A DNA stretch of 64,000 nt. Source: Perilla frutescens (lineage: Eukaryota; Streptophyta; Magnoliopsida; Lamiales; Lamiaceae). The notes under the pieces are model-generated. The model was not told the DNA's origin. It ran no database searches and saw nothing but the letters and a program-made list of their open reading frames with translations. Shown piece after piece: positions 46,225 through 57,298 of the stretch (position 1 is the stretch's first letter; each line of letters opens with the position of its first letter). Location of the stretch: the NCBI GenBank assembly GCA_026008535.1, contig BRKX01000002.1, forward strand, positions 75,475,380 to 75,539,379, in the 5' to 3' direction. The position numbers and the translations under genes are program-made.

Positions 46225-49200
46225 CTACAGCTTAAGTTTCAACCGATCCCTTAACAGCTGGAACCTTGTTTCAGACAAAGACTTTGTAAACAAGTCAGCT
46301 ACTTGATCAACAGAGGGAACATGGCCTACTTCAATAACTCTTTCTTGAACTTTATCTCTCACAAAGTACACATCCACCTCAATATGTTTTATTCGAGCAT
46401 GAAAAATTGGGTTGGATGCTAGTGATATTGCGCTACAATTATCACACCAGATCTTCGCAGGTTTATCAATTAAGAACCCCAATTCTTTACACAATGCCTA
46501 TAGCCAGATTACATCTGCAGTAACATTTGCTAGAGACCTGTATTCTGACTCTGCAGAACTTCTTGAAACCACTTCTTGTTTCTTGGAACTCCAAGTGATT
46601 AGGTTATTTCCAAGATATACACAATGCTCCCCGTAGAACGACGATCATCTATAGAACTTACCCAATCCGCATCTTAAAAAGCCTCAATTCTAGCGGATGA
46701 AGATGGAGTAAAGCATAGAGAAGCATGAGCAGTTCCTTTAAGATATCTCAACAATTGTTTACACGCAGTCCAATGTGTATCTAGAGGCTGTTGGAGGAAT
46801 TGACTTAGCTTATTAACAGGGAAAGCTATGTCTGGTCTTGTCAAAGTGAGATACTGTAAAGCTCCCACAGTGCTTCTATAAAGTGTGGGATATGCAAAAG
46901 GAGAGCCATCTTACTTAGACAGCTTAGCAGTAGTAAGCATAGGAATAGTAGTAGACTTACTATCTGTCAAATTTGTTCTTTCGAGCAGCTCAGTAATGTA
47001 TTTGTTTTGAGACAGTTCAAACACCCCAACTTTATGCTCTACTTCAATGCCCAAAAAATAGTGGACATTTCCAAGATCTTTCAATGTAAATCTGCTGTGA
47101 AGATCTTGAATCACTTTCTGAATTTCATCTTGATCATCCCCTGTGACTAAAATGTCATCAACATAGATGAGTATAAGAATCACCTTTGTGGAAGAAACTT
47201 TTACAAACAGAGAGAAATCTGATTGTGATCTGACAAAACCAACAGAGATGAGATAGGACTTGAGAGTGTTATACCAAGCTCTAGGAGCTTGTTTCAACCC
47301 ATATATAGCCTTTGTTAATTTGCAGACATGCTGAGGAAAAACCTTATCTTCAAAACCCTTTGGTTGAGTCATATAAATGGTTTCTTCAAGATCACCATTT
47401 AAAAAAGCATTGTTAATATCAACCTGCCTTACACTCCAACCTTTCATAGCTTCCATGGTAAAAACTAATCTGATTGTGGAAAATTTCACCACCGGGCTAA
47501 ATGTTTCAAGATAATCTATCCCAACAAACTGTTCAAAGCCTCTAGCCACTAATCTGGCCTTGAGTTTATCAAGAGAGCCATCAAATTTTGTCTTAACTTT
47601 GAATACCCATTTATTTGAACAAGAATCCAGGTCTGCTTATCCTTGAAAGCATTAAACTCAACTTGCATGGCAGTAAACCATCCAGGGTCTGCAATGGCTT
47701 GCTTCATAGAAAGGGGCTCAGTGGGTAATTGTGTTTCTGCAAGCCACACTTTTGGTCTGAATATACCATTCCTGGACCTAGTAACCATATGATGAGTTGG
47801 AGCTTGTTGAGAAGCGGGAGGAGAGGAAGAAGAAGGTGCAGAATGAGAGAACTCGGATGGAGATGAGGAAGGAGATGATAAACTAGAAGAAGAAGAAGAA
47901 AATGAAGAATCAAACACATTATCTATATTTGCATTAAAAGTAAAATTAGGAATTGGTATAGGGGCTGATGATGTTGCTGAGGAGGGAGTATGAATAGATT
48001 GAGGAAAAAGAGAAGTGTATGGAAATTTATTTTCATTAAAAGCAACTGAATCAGAAATATAAATCCGACCTGAAGAACTGAGACACTTGTACCCTTTATG
48101 AGAGTCACTATATCCCAGAAAAATGCACTTGGATGACCTGAACTGAAGTTTGTGAGCATTATATGGTGTAAGAAAGGGATAGCAGGCACACCCAAAAGTA
48201 TGAAGGGAAGTATAATCTGGGTTCTGTTTATGTAATATCTGAAAGGGAGAGAGATTTTTAGTAGTGATGGATGGTAATCTATTAATAAGATGAACAGCAG
48301 CAGAGAAAGCATCCCACCAAAATTTTAGAGGAAGCTTAGCTTGTGCAAGAAGTGTTAGGCCAGTATGAAATATATATTGGTGTTTTCTTTCTGCCCTTCC
48401 ATTTTGAGCATGAATATGAGGACAAGGGTGCTGAAATTTTATACTTAGTTGAAAAAGATAGGTAGTTAATGGTCTGAACTCACCCCCACTCTATTTGGAT
48501 ACATTGAATTGTGGTAGAAAACTGAACTTGGATCATTGTAATAAACTTTTTTACTATTTCAGTTGCTTCAGATTTGGAAGAAAGATGAAATATCCATGTG
48601 AACCTACTGAAATCATCAATAAAATGGATATAGAACTTGTATCTAGAACTGATGTTGCAGTAGGACCCCACAGATCTGAGTGAATCAATTGAAAAGGTTT
48701 AGAGGTTTTGAGAGATTGAGTAGTATGAGATGTTTGATGAGTTTTCCCAAGTTTACAAGCTTCACAAAACTGAAGTGCATCTTCTGTATATTTGATAGAA
48801 AGATCTTTACACACTTGTTTCAATACAGAAGAATGTGGATGACCTAACTTTCTATGCCATTCATTTAGATCAGAGGTACAAGAAACAAAACAAATAGGTG
48901 AGGAAGCAGACTTATTTGTATTTCTTGAACTAATTACAGATGTAGATGATGATGTCTGCAAGGCTGAAAACAGAAGAAGTTTGCTGCAAGGCTGGAACAT
49001 AAGTGGATTGTTTAGGCTGAGTTTGAGATGGAGGCATGGTTGTTAGATCCAGATGGTATAGCCCCTTGACCAGAGCCCCCTTCATCAGCATTTTGTGAGT
49101 TTGCAGATCCTTTACACAATAAAAAGTTGGATGGAATTCAACATAAACATTATTGTCAACAGTAAACTGAGATATGCTTATGAGATTTTTTGTTATTTCT

Positions 49201-49400
49201 GGCACATGCAAGACATTATCCAAAATAAGAGAGTGATCTGAATTTGTAGAAATCTGAGTAGCACCAATTTTCTGAATTGAAAGCACATTACCATTTCCTA
49301 CTTGGAGTAATTCAGATCCACTATAAGGTGAGCTCAGCTGCAGATTTGAAAGATCATGAGTTATATGTGATGTTGCCCCACTATCTGCATACCATGGTTG
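46225..49400 (-). pseudogene. Broken copia pol (protease, integrase, RT, RNase H)
   Basis: Pieces in several frames. The protease motif DSGAT is at about 49379; the GAG-pre-integrase LNEWHRKLGHP and HxxxC...CEAC zinc motif at 48760-48900; integrase core Asp (HSDLWGP), Asp (DDFSRFTWIF) and Glu (IEWGGEF) across 48470-48690; C-terminal integrase and a Ser-rich linker to 47830. The reverse transcriptase frame at 46911-47549 is open and has the catalytic YVDD; the N-terminal part of RT is in another frame. RNase H ends in the frame at 46225-46494. Stops and frameshifts separate these parts, so no functional polyprotein is made. Confidence 0.85.
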
Positions 49401-50333
49401 TCCATCAGCTGAGCATAGAAGGCTTCTTCCTGATTTAGATCATAGAAAGGACCTGCATAGAAAGCCTGTGGACCTGAAACACCAGTGAAGTGAACATCAA
49501 AGCGTTTGAAACATTTAAGGGCAACATGTCCATTTCTGCCACAGAGTTGACATATCACTTTGTTGTCTCTCAATGAACCACGACCTCCCCTTCCTCTGAA
49601 AGGTCCTCTACTAGCATGAATTTCAGAAAAACCATGACATCTACCATAATTCAGATCAGGATTGCCTCTGCCTCCAGAGAGCTGAGCATAGTTAGCACTT
49701 AGAATCATGACTGATAGTTGACTTTGAAGCTTAGCTTCATGTGCTTGTAACGCATATTGAACCTCTGGAATGGTTAAAGCATCAGCTCTATTTGTGAGAT
49801 TGACAATGACTGCGTCATACCCTGCGCCAAAACCACCTAGAATGTGCATGATGAGATCCTCATCATCAATTGGTTTGCCAACTGCAACTAGATGATCCGC
49901 AAAACCACGCATCTTTAAGAAATATTCATCAATTGATAGATCTCCCTTCTTTGTTGTCTGCAGTTGAAGTTTCAGCTGCATGATCCTTGCTTTCGATTAT
50001 GATTGAAATAGAGTCTGCAGCGTCCTCCGAAGATCACGAGAAGTGATGCATCGAGTGATGTGTCCTATCATAACCTCAGAGACAGAACTTATCAACCAAC
50101 TTAGCAAGAACTGATCTCGACGCCGCCATATATGAAACTCAGGATTTGGAACATTCTCTCGTGAGGTAGATGAGAGAAATAGTGATGGAGGAACAAAGTA
50201 TTCAGAAATCTTCAAAGCCATGAGCACGAAGTAAAGCTAGCACTTGAAACCGCCAAAAAACATAATTTGCGCGATCAAGTTTGAAATTAGGCACTGGAAG
50301 AAACGGAGATGATGAATTTGGTGCGGAAGCCAT
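49361..50333 (-). pseudogene. Broken copia gag
   Basis: The start codon lies at 50333, just after the leader. The first ~45 residues (with NYVFWRFQVLALLRAHGF) are in one frame, the next stretch (50227-49997) in another, and the last 200 residues (49981-49361) in a third. The last part holds the coat-like domain and a CCHC zinc knuckle, CQLCGRNGHVALKC, the nucleic-acid-binding motif of gag. Confidence 0.8.
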
Positions 50334-50423
50334 GAAAAAACTGAAGATAAATGCGATAGAAACACAGAATAAATGCGATAGAAACGCAGGCTACAAGGAT
50401 TCACCAGGCTCACGATGATATCA

Positions 50424-50725
50424 TGTTAAACTTTGCAGAAATTGTAATGCACATAATGTGTTTGCTGAAATGTAAAAATGAAGTTTGAGAGAATATAATT
50501 GGATTTCATTGAATGTAAAAACTTGATTACAACTGATCATATTTACAGTCTATTTATACTAACAAGATGAGCTAACTATCAATCTAACTAACTCCTAAAC
50601 TTTCGGACTTGCTGCCACGTGGAGTGAATGAATCTTTTAGCTGCAACTGTAAACGACTCCATGCAACTGCTTGAATATCTAATTGAATGCATTTGTATGA
50701 ACCATGCATTATAAATATGTTAACA
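50424..50725 (-). repeat. 5' LTR of the copia element
   Basis: 302 bp, TGTTAACA at the minus-strand start (50725) and GTTTAACA at its end (50424), the TG...CA rule of LTRs, followed by the primer-binding region. Confidence 0.9.
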
Positions 50726-51229
50726 AAGATTATTATTTTTGTAATTAAATGAATAGTTTTAAATATTATTATATTTTAATTACAAAATAAATTATACGGT
50801 CTTACCCGTACATCGTACGAGAGAATTGCTATATTTTTTTTCTCAAAATTCACAATACAGATGCGATGGCGAGGGGCGAGAAGGCGGATCGATTATGAGT
50901 TGAAAAATAAAATTAGATTTCCAACAAATAAGTGAAGGTTCGAATAAAATTACAGAAATAATGTTAGAATACATAGGTTTCAATAGGACTTTTAACAAAC
51001 TTTCAAAAAATGATGTCAACTTTTGAGGAAGTTTCAACTTTTTATAAAACAAAGACTTATATCAGACTGTTTAATACAACATAAACCGCTAGACTGGGAT
51101 GGCCAAACGTGCTCATTTATCCATCTCAATCTAGCATGTATCACGTAAGCGCCAGTTGTATTTTTTTTTCTCAAAAATCATTTATTTCATCTAAATTATG
51201 ATTTATATTTAATTTGAAAGTTTTAATTG
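50726..51229. other. Intergenic, nothing recognised
   Basis: AT-rich, no supportable gene or placed repeat. Confidence 0.5.
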
Positions 51230-51600
51230 TTGAGCGTTCTACGCGAGTCACCAGATAAAAAAATTAAATTAATTCACTTTAATTAAAGAGTTCACTAATT
51301 CCATTTTATGGTATATATTTTTTTAAAAAATAATAATTAACGACCATGATACCCGAGTCCACGCGTTAGCATTAGATGAGTGCAATGTGTGAGTTGTTGA
51401 CTATTCAATTTTATGGTTCATTAATTCCATTAAGGGTATATTTTATTTATTTGGAAAATTTTAATTAGCGATTGCGGTGCATGAGCTCGCACGTTAGCGC
51501 TGGCAGAATGCACCGCGTGAGCCACTGGCGATTTAAATTTGAGATTTAATAATTTCATTTTAGAGTATTTATTTTGGGGAAAAATAAAAAATAAAAACAA
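51230..51600 (+). repeat. Repeat family C, about three tandem units
   Basis: Diverged ~125-bp units each with GAGTTCACTAATTCCATTTTA or a variant, a GGTATATATTTT block and 'GCGTTAGC..T....GAGTGCA'. The inverse is found at 12800-13120. Confidence 0.5.
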
Positions 51601-51628
51601 TAATCGTGTGACTGTCTCAAAGGAGACC

Positions 51629-51665
<37 letters not shown>

Positions 51666-53183
51666 ATTATTATTATACTTTAGTTTAATTTTACACTTGT
51701 TATTTAAGGTTCATCATACCCAATTAGGGTTTAATATAATTTTTTAGTATTTAATTTTTCAAATAATTCATTAATAATTAAAAATTAAATACTATAAAAT
51801 TATAATGCATTCTAATCGGGTATGATGAATCCTAAATATGTGCAATAGAGAATGTAACACCAAATGTGAAATAGAGGATTACAACTAATTGTTTCAAAAG
51901 TGTATAGCTATACATTTCTCAATTAATCGGACAAACTTGTAGGTTCCGAGCGCATTATACTTTTAAATAAAAAAAAAATCTCCAACCATTTTTTTAAAAA
52001 CAAACAAAAATACTTTTTTCGGACATAATTTTTTTTGGGAGAGAGGCTGGGTGGGTCAATTCATTTGAATATTTGATGGGCCTTATTTAATTTAAACAAT
52101 TATCCACTTAAAAAATTTAAATACACATGTTATGAATTTAATGATTGGAATACATAATAATGTTAAAAAAATTAAATACACAATGATATGAATCGAACTA
52201 AAATAGAGGATCTCATCTGATATCAAAGATAACTAAAAAGTAAGGGAAAAATATTTGTATATTATTTAGGGATCTTTTCAGAAGTTTATTGCTATACGTA
52301 CATTTCTCAATAAATCGGGTAAACTCGTAATTTTCAAGAGCATTATTCCAAACATAATTAATACTTTTAAAAAAAAAAAATCTCCAACCACTTAAAATAA
52401 TCAATTTTTTTTTTATATTGAACTAATTAATTCTTCATTTTGTAAATTAAGCAGCATAAATAGAAAGAAAAATGAGAGACGACAGATTCAACGATCAATA
52501 ATGCAATGTTCTTTGCAGGCCGGTCGATTATGTACAGAAACCCAAAAGATGAAAAGAACCCTAATTTTTGATCAATTGATGTTTCTAGTGATTTATTTTC
52601 ACTATTTTTTTTCATCAACTCAAAAAAGTGAAAAATTCAAAAGGCCTTGCAGCTATATATTTTTTTTTTTGCAAGAAATTAACTCAAAGATGTACGCATG
52701 GATGAGTTGAATGAGTTCAGAAATGTGTAAAAACTAATAAATTGAGAAAATAATTTTAATTTTTAATTTAACAAAATGATTTAATTTTTGAAAAAAATTA
52801 TGTAATTTAATTATATAAATTTGTTAAATTTTCAATTTTGTCTCTCAACTTTAAAAATTATACCAAAAAATGGTTGGAGAGTTTTTTATTTTATTTTAAA
52901 GTATAATGCGCTCGGAACCTACGAGTTTGTCCGATTAATTGAGAAATGTATAGCTATACACTTTTGAAACAATTAGTTGTAATCCTCTATTTCACATTTG
53001 GTGTTACATTCTCTATTGCGCATATTTAGGATTCATCATACCCGATTAGAATGCATTATAATTTTATAGTATTTAATTTTTAATTATTAATGAATTATTT
53101 GAAAAATTAAATACTAAAAAATTATATTAAACCCTAATTGGGTATGATGAACTTTAAATAACAAGTGTAAAATTAAACTAAAG

Positions 53184-53226
<43 letters not shown>

Positions 53227-53280
53227 GGTCTCCTTTGAGACAGTCATACGATTATTGTTTATATTTTTTATTTTTCCCCG
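51577..53280. repeat. 1.7-kb inverted repeat (arms ~420 bp, loop ~870 bp)
   Basis: Left arm 51577-51996, right arm 52864-53280. Mirrored words include GACTGTCTCAAAGGAGACCTG/CAGGTCTCCTTTGAGACAGTC, CGGGTATGATGAATCC/GGATTCATCATACCCG, GGTTCCGAGCGCATTATAC/GTATAATGCGCTCGGAACC and GTGTATAGCTATACA. Each arm contains part of family B and a trinucleotide run, which differs between arms ((GTT)n at 51632-51664, (AAT)n at 53187-53223). A third, diverged copy of the inner arm part lies in the loop at about 52290-52395. Confidence 0.85.
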
Positions 53281-53743
53281 ACCAAATAATTAAAATAAGT
53301 ATTGTTAGGTCATCATTTTGGCTAAAACAATACACGGTATACTAAAATTGATAAGAAGTTAAACATAGGGTGCTAAAATAATTATTTTTCCTATTAAAAA
53401 ACCTCACAGTGGGTGTTGACGAGATACATATTGCTGCATCCTTTTGGAAATAATTAAGAGGGAGTTTGATACATTAATTTACTCAGTTAATTATGTGCAA
53501 TATTCAAAAAAATATGAAGAATGAATATAAATGAAGGAAGCCGCGTCTGATATAAAGAAACCAAGTATAATATAAATTTGAAATCAAAATTCTAGAAATG
53601 GAATCACAATCATAATATATATGAAAAAAGTGTCTAGTTATTATAAGAATTAAAAACAATATGATAACGAACAACACCACAAAAATACACCGACAACAAT
53701 AGTAATATAATTAATAATCACTTATGGATAATTACGAAATTAA

Positions 53744-54550
53744 TCAAGGTGATTTGGGCAATGTGGGAAATTCTGGAAACTTCGGAAGCTCGGGCACCTT
53801 GGAGAAAGTTCGCAGTTCTGGTATCTCTAGCTTCGGTAGTCCTGGAATTTCGGGTTTTGACAATTCCGGGATCTTCATTTTTGGTAGTTCTGGAATCTCA
53901 GCTTTTGAAGATGTTGGCAACTCTGGTTTTGGAATCTCAGGTTTGGGCAGTTCCGGAACCTCGAGTTTTGGCAATTCTAGTTTTGGAATCTCAAGTTTGG
54001 GTAGTTCCGGAACCTTGGGTTTTGGCAATTCTGGTTTCGGAATCTCAGGTTTGGGCAGTTCCGGAACCTCGGGTTTTGGTAACCCAGGTTTTGGAATCTT
54101 AGGTTTGGGCAGTTCCGGAACCTCAGTTTTTGGCAACTCTGGTTTTGGAATTTCAAGTTTGGGCAGTTCTGGAGCCTCAGGTTTTGGGAATTCTGGTTTT
54201 GGAATCTCAAGTTTGGGTAGTTCCGGAACCTCGGGTTTTGGCAATTCCGGTTTCGGAATCTCGGGTTTGGGCAATTCCGAAACCTCAAGTTTTGGTAACT
54301 CTGATTTTGGAATCTCAAGTTTGGGTAATTCCGGAACCTCGGGTTTTGGCAGAGCCGGCAACTCTGGTTTCAGTAGCTCTGGAATGACAGACTTGGGCGA
54401 CTCCGGAATCTCGGCCTTGGGCAAAGTTGGAATCTCGGGCTTCGGCAATTCTGGTGATTCGAGGAGGTGACGGGCATCAATCATGGGTGAGAAGGCATTA
54501 ACGATGAAGAGGAAGAAGAAGAAGGAACAAATACGATGATGGTTTGCCAT
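53744..54550 (-). CDS. PELPK-type secreted proline-rich protein
   Basis: Intronless. From the ATG at 54550 it encodes 268 residues: a signal peptide (HRICSFFFFLFIVNAFSPM, cleavage near the ARHLLE site) and then almost only P-E-[LIV]-P-K pentapeptides (PELPK, PEIPK, PEVPE) to the C terminus. This is the composition of Arabidopsis PELPK1, a cell-wall protein that promotes germination and growth; role here is inferred. An in-frame ATG at 54583 would add 11 residues but lies very close to the expected transcription start, and the later ATG gives a standard signal peptide. The DNA is a minisatellite with 54-bp (18-residue) period; see the separate entry. Confidence 0.85.
   Translation of the reverse strand: MANHHRICSFFFFLFIVNAFSPMIDARHLLESPELPKPEIPTLPKAEIPESPKSVIPELLKPELPALPKPEVPELPKLEIPKSELPKLEVSELPKPEIPKPELPKPEVPELPKLEIPKPEFPKPEAPELPKLEIPKPELPKTEVPELPKPKIPKPGLPKPEVPELPKPEIPKPELPKPKVPELPKLEIPKLELPKLEVPELPKPEIPKPELPTSSKAEIPELPKMKIPELSKPEIPGLPKLEIPELRTFSKVPELPKFPEFPTLPKSP
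53930..54390. repeat. 54-bp coding minisatellite
   Basis: The word TTCCGGAACC or a variant recurs at about 53951, 54005, 54059, 54113, 54167, 54221, 54275 and 54329, exactly 54 bp apart, making an 18-residue unit. Units differ at several positions, so the array is not brand new. Confidence 0.85.
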
Positions 54551-54620
54551 TGTTGTAGTTGATGGAGATTTTGAGGGTTTCAAGTGATGAGTGAGGGATG
54601 CATGGGATATTAATTGTGGT

Positions 54621-54632
54621 TTATATATATAG
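54621..54632 (-). promoter_or_regulatory. Probable TATA box of the PELPK gene
   Basis: CTATATATATAA on the minus strand, about 75 bp upstream of the preferred ATG. Confidence 0.55.
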
Positions 54633-54889
54633 AGGGTGAGACGTGGAAAACTTAATTTATGAGTATTTTAATTAGCTTTGTTTGGTTGGAAATTTTGTAG
54701 AGTTAGTTCAACTTCTACATCTGCTCTATGTTATGTTGTTTTATGAGGCATCTACCATAAGCCCAACTCAACCCATCGTGAAGGACGGAGGTAGTATATC
54801 ACTATCTTACTTGAAAATGAAAAAAAAAACATTTTAACAAATCCTAGCTCATTTCTAACATAAAAAAAAATACATGGAATTTTCTGTTA

Positions 54890-55205
54890 CACTTCATGTT
54901 ACATTTTCAAATTACGAATTTTTCTTGTGTTTTTTTTTTCAATTTTATTTTTATGTAATTTAGTTTAATTTTATGATTATTTTTAGGGTTCATCCCACCC
55001 AATTAGAATTTATAATTATTTTTTAATATTTAATTTTTGATTTTCAATTAATAATTCATTATTATCGTTAATTTTTTATTTTTTAATTCATTTTTTTTTG
55101 TTGATAAACGTTGACTGAGGTTATTTATGTTGTAATTAACTTTTATTTTATATTAAATATTATTAAAATCATAAATTTGATAATATGACACGAAATAGCG
55201 TACCA
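54890..55205 (+). repeat. Dispersed repeat family B copy
   Basis: Core words CAATTAGAATTTATAATTAT, TTTAATATTTAATTTTTGAT, AATAATTCATTATTATCG and TTGTTGATAAACGTTGACTG, followed by AAATCATAAATTTGATAAT. Confidence 0.55.
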
Positions 55206-55469
55206 GAAAATTTCAACCTCGGCCTACTTTATAACAATGTTATAATTTATATGTGATGTACATATTTATATATTTAAATAAATAGTGAAATGAAATATTA
55301 CAATGCCATGTATAACTTATACGTGTTCATAAATATCAAGTCGTAACAAAATTATCGAAAAACATCTCACTTGAATCCTACTAGATATATAATGGAATAA
55401 ACATTTATTTATTTTAAGGAAAAAATTAATGGAGAATAACAATCAACAATAAATTAAGAAATTAACAAT

Positions 55470-56111
55470 TTATCGAGACAGATAAACACCAATTAGGGCA
55501 ATTATTAATGTAATTAGAAAAGAGGTGGTTAAAATTTTGCGAAGCAGCCTCCAAAATTGCTGCTGTTTCTTCTCTCTCTTCACCCGCTTCATCCGACTCC
55601 TCCGCCTGCCCGATCTGCTTACAGTTGTTACTTCTTCCACTTCACCACTTTCTCTCTCTACAACATTAATTTCTTCATTAACTTCTTCTTCTGCTCTTCT
55701 TCGAATTAATTTCTCCACGAATGCTCTGAAATCTTCGTCATAATCGGCCATCTGTTTTTGAATCTCCACGAATGTTCTCAGATCTTCATTGTAATTCATC
55801 TGTCTTTGAATCAACGTAGGCGGCGTAACCCGATCAGCGCGCAAATCTCTCTCTTCTCTCCGATCACCGCCGGTTGATTTCGATTTCGATTTCGCTGCTC
55901 TTTTTCGTAACTGCGTGACGAATATTCCGAAATCTTCGAGACAATTCATCTGTTTCTGGAGTGAATTCAAGAGATTATGGGGTTGTTGCTGCCTTCTGCA
56001 GAAATTATCAATATCTTGCTGTGAAATTCTGAATGTTGATGATGCAGGGTTGAATATATCAAGAACGCCATCGTTATTAATGTTGTTGTTTTCAACAAAA
56101 TCATCACTCAT
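55470..56111 (-). CDS. Unrecognised protein with tail-anchor-like C terminus, novel pair member 1
   Basis: Intronless, 213 residues; I do not recognise the family. Visible parts: Asn-rich start; a block FRISQQDIDNF at 27-37; three related helical modules, QMNCLEDFGIFV (55-66), QMNYNEDLRTFV (104-115) and QMADYDEDFRAFV (120-132), separated by charged linkers; an acidic stretch at 140-160; a basic cluster 169-183; and a hydrophobic C terminus (about 193-211) that ends three residues later, as in tail-anchored membrane proteins. The start is set by the only Met before the modules; a TATA box lies about 70 bp upstream. A related, shorter gene lies 1.2 kb upstream on the same strand. Codon pattern and the preserved modules argue for a real gene; function unknown. 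Confidence 0.65.
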   Translation of the reverse strand: MSDDFVENNNINNDGVLDIFNPASSTFRISQQDIDNFCRRQQQPHNLLNSLQKQMNCLEDFGIFVTQLRKRAAKSKSKSTGGDRREERDLRADRVTPPTLIQRQMNYNEDLRTFVEIQKQMADYDEDFRAFVEKLIRRRAEEEVNEEINVVERESGEVEEVTTVSRSGRRRSRMKRVKREKKQQQFWRLLRKILTTSFLITLIIALIGVYLSR

Positions 56112-56177
56112 TATCTCTCTCCACAGATCAATATCTGTTAATTAGGTATATATGAGTTTTGTCTCTCTCTCTCCCTC

Positions 56178-56191
56178 TATATATATATATT
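56178..56191 (-). promoter_or_regulatory. Probable TATA box of novel pair member 1
   Basis: AAATATATATATATAG on the minus strand, next to a CT-rich tract (56160-56177). Confidence 0.45.
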
Positions 56192-56199
56192 TAGAGTCT

Positions 56200-57298
56200 A
56201 GAGATAGTAGAGATTTAGAGAGATAAGGAAACTATATATGTATCTAAGATTCAAGTATTTGATCAACGACGGAGTTTCAATGACTGTCAAAAACTAAATT
56301 TCTTGAAATTAATCTTATGTATAAATTAATTGTTTAACAGGATATATATGAAAAAATAAAATAAAATAAATAGCCTAGTACGTAGTCTGTAACAGGCCTC
56401 ACATATTGGCCCATAATTTATTCTAACCCTAATTAACTATATAAATTAAGGAAACACAAAACCATGAAAATAAATAAGTAGATTTTCAGGGAAAAAAAAG
56501 ATAGAGATATATGTAACACGGTTTGAATTCCATATATGTTATACTATCGTGTTCAATTTCATTAGAAAATTTATGATTGTATTAATGATGATGATTATAA
56601 AAATAAAAATAAAAATAAATTATAACATAATGGACCATATTCAACATGATTTATCAATTTTTTTCTTCAAATGATCACTAAAAATTGAACTTTTTTTATG
56701 ATAATAAGAATTGCAATTGTGCCTCAATGATAAGAATTGCACAGTTTTAATAATTTTTATCATAAAAATAAAATTTATTATACCCTAACAAGTCGTAGTT
56801 AATTTATACCTGAACTTTGAAATAATCAACTCTAGCTAATAATCAATTATATTAGTTAAAAATAAAAATTAAATACTAAAAGATAATTATCAGTCCTTAG
56901 ACTAGAATATACCCTAAATTAATAATTATCAGTCGTTAGAAGAAAAATTAATAATTTTAATGTTGTGATACGGGTGGAACACATACATTGGACTAGACAA
57001 TTTCATGTGATGGGCACTACATCTTGATCTGATTTTAATTTTACACTTTTTTGAATATATCATGCAAGTTGCTAACTTTACTTTGATAATTTTTTTTTTA
57101 TCGATAGAAACATAGATTAATTAGTCGAAGTAATTAGATGTTACGTTCTGATTTAATTTTGGGGGCTTATAAATTTATGAATAAAATAATTTGAACGTTA
57201 AATTTTCTTTACATATGTTGGGTTTGGTTTAATCTGTGCATGAAGTTCTCGCTTACGTTAATTAAAACAATAAAAAATAAACAACGAAAAAAAAAAGC
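56200..57298. other. Intergenic between the novel pair, including a duplicated upstream block
   Basis: 56400-56480 (GGCCCATAATTTATTCTAACC, CTAATTAACTATA, AATTAAGGAAACAC) matches 58155-58245, upstream of the second gene. 56525-56960 contains a worn family B copy. The rest is AT-rich and unrecognised. Confidence 0.5.

Larger units (their letters stand above)
45816..50725 (-). mobile_element. Decayed Ty1/copia LTR retrotransposon
   Basis: Read on the minus strand: 5' LTR 50725-50424, primer site and leader 50423-50334, gag, protease, integrase, reverse transcriptase, RNase H, polypurine tract GTGGAGGAG at about 46202-46210, 3' LTR 46201-45901. The order integrase before reverse transcriptase is Ty1/copia. 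Frameshifts and stops break gag and pol. The sequence 45900-45816, outside the 3' LTR, repeats the primer-site/leader region with about two differences, which a simple insertion would not have. No matching 5-bp target duplication was found. Confidence 0.9.

Noticed and set aside
46412..48683. Plus-strand frames within the copia element
   Set aside because: Antisense to recognisable pol segments.
53724..54470. 248-codon plus-strand reading frame rich in Gly, Ser and Phe
   Set aside because: It is the exact antisense of the PELPK repeat; the minus-strand protein has a signal peptide, a TATA box and a known family, while this frame has none of these.
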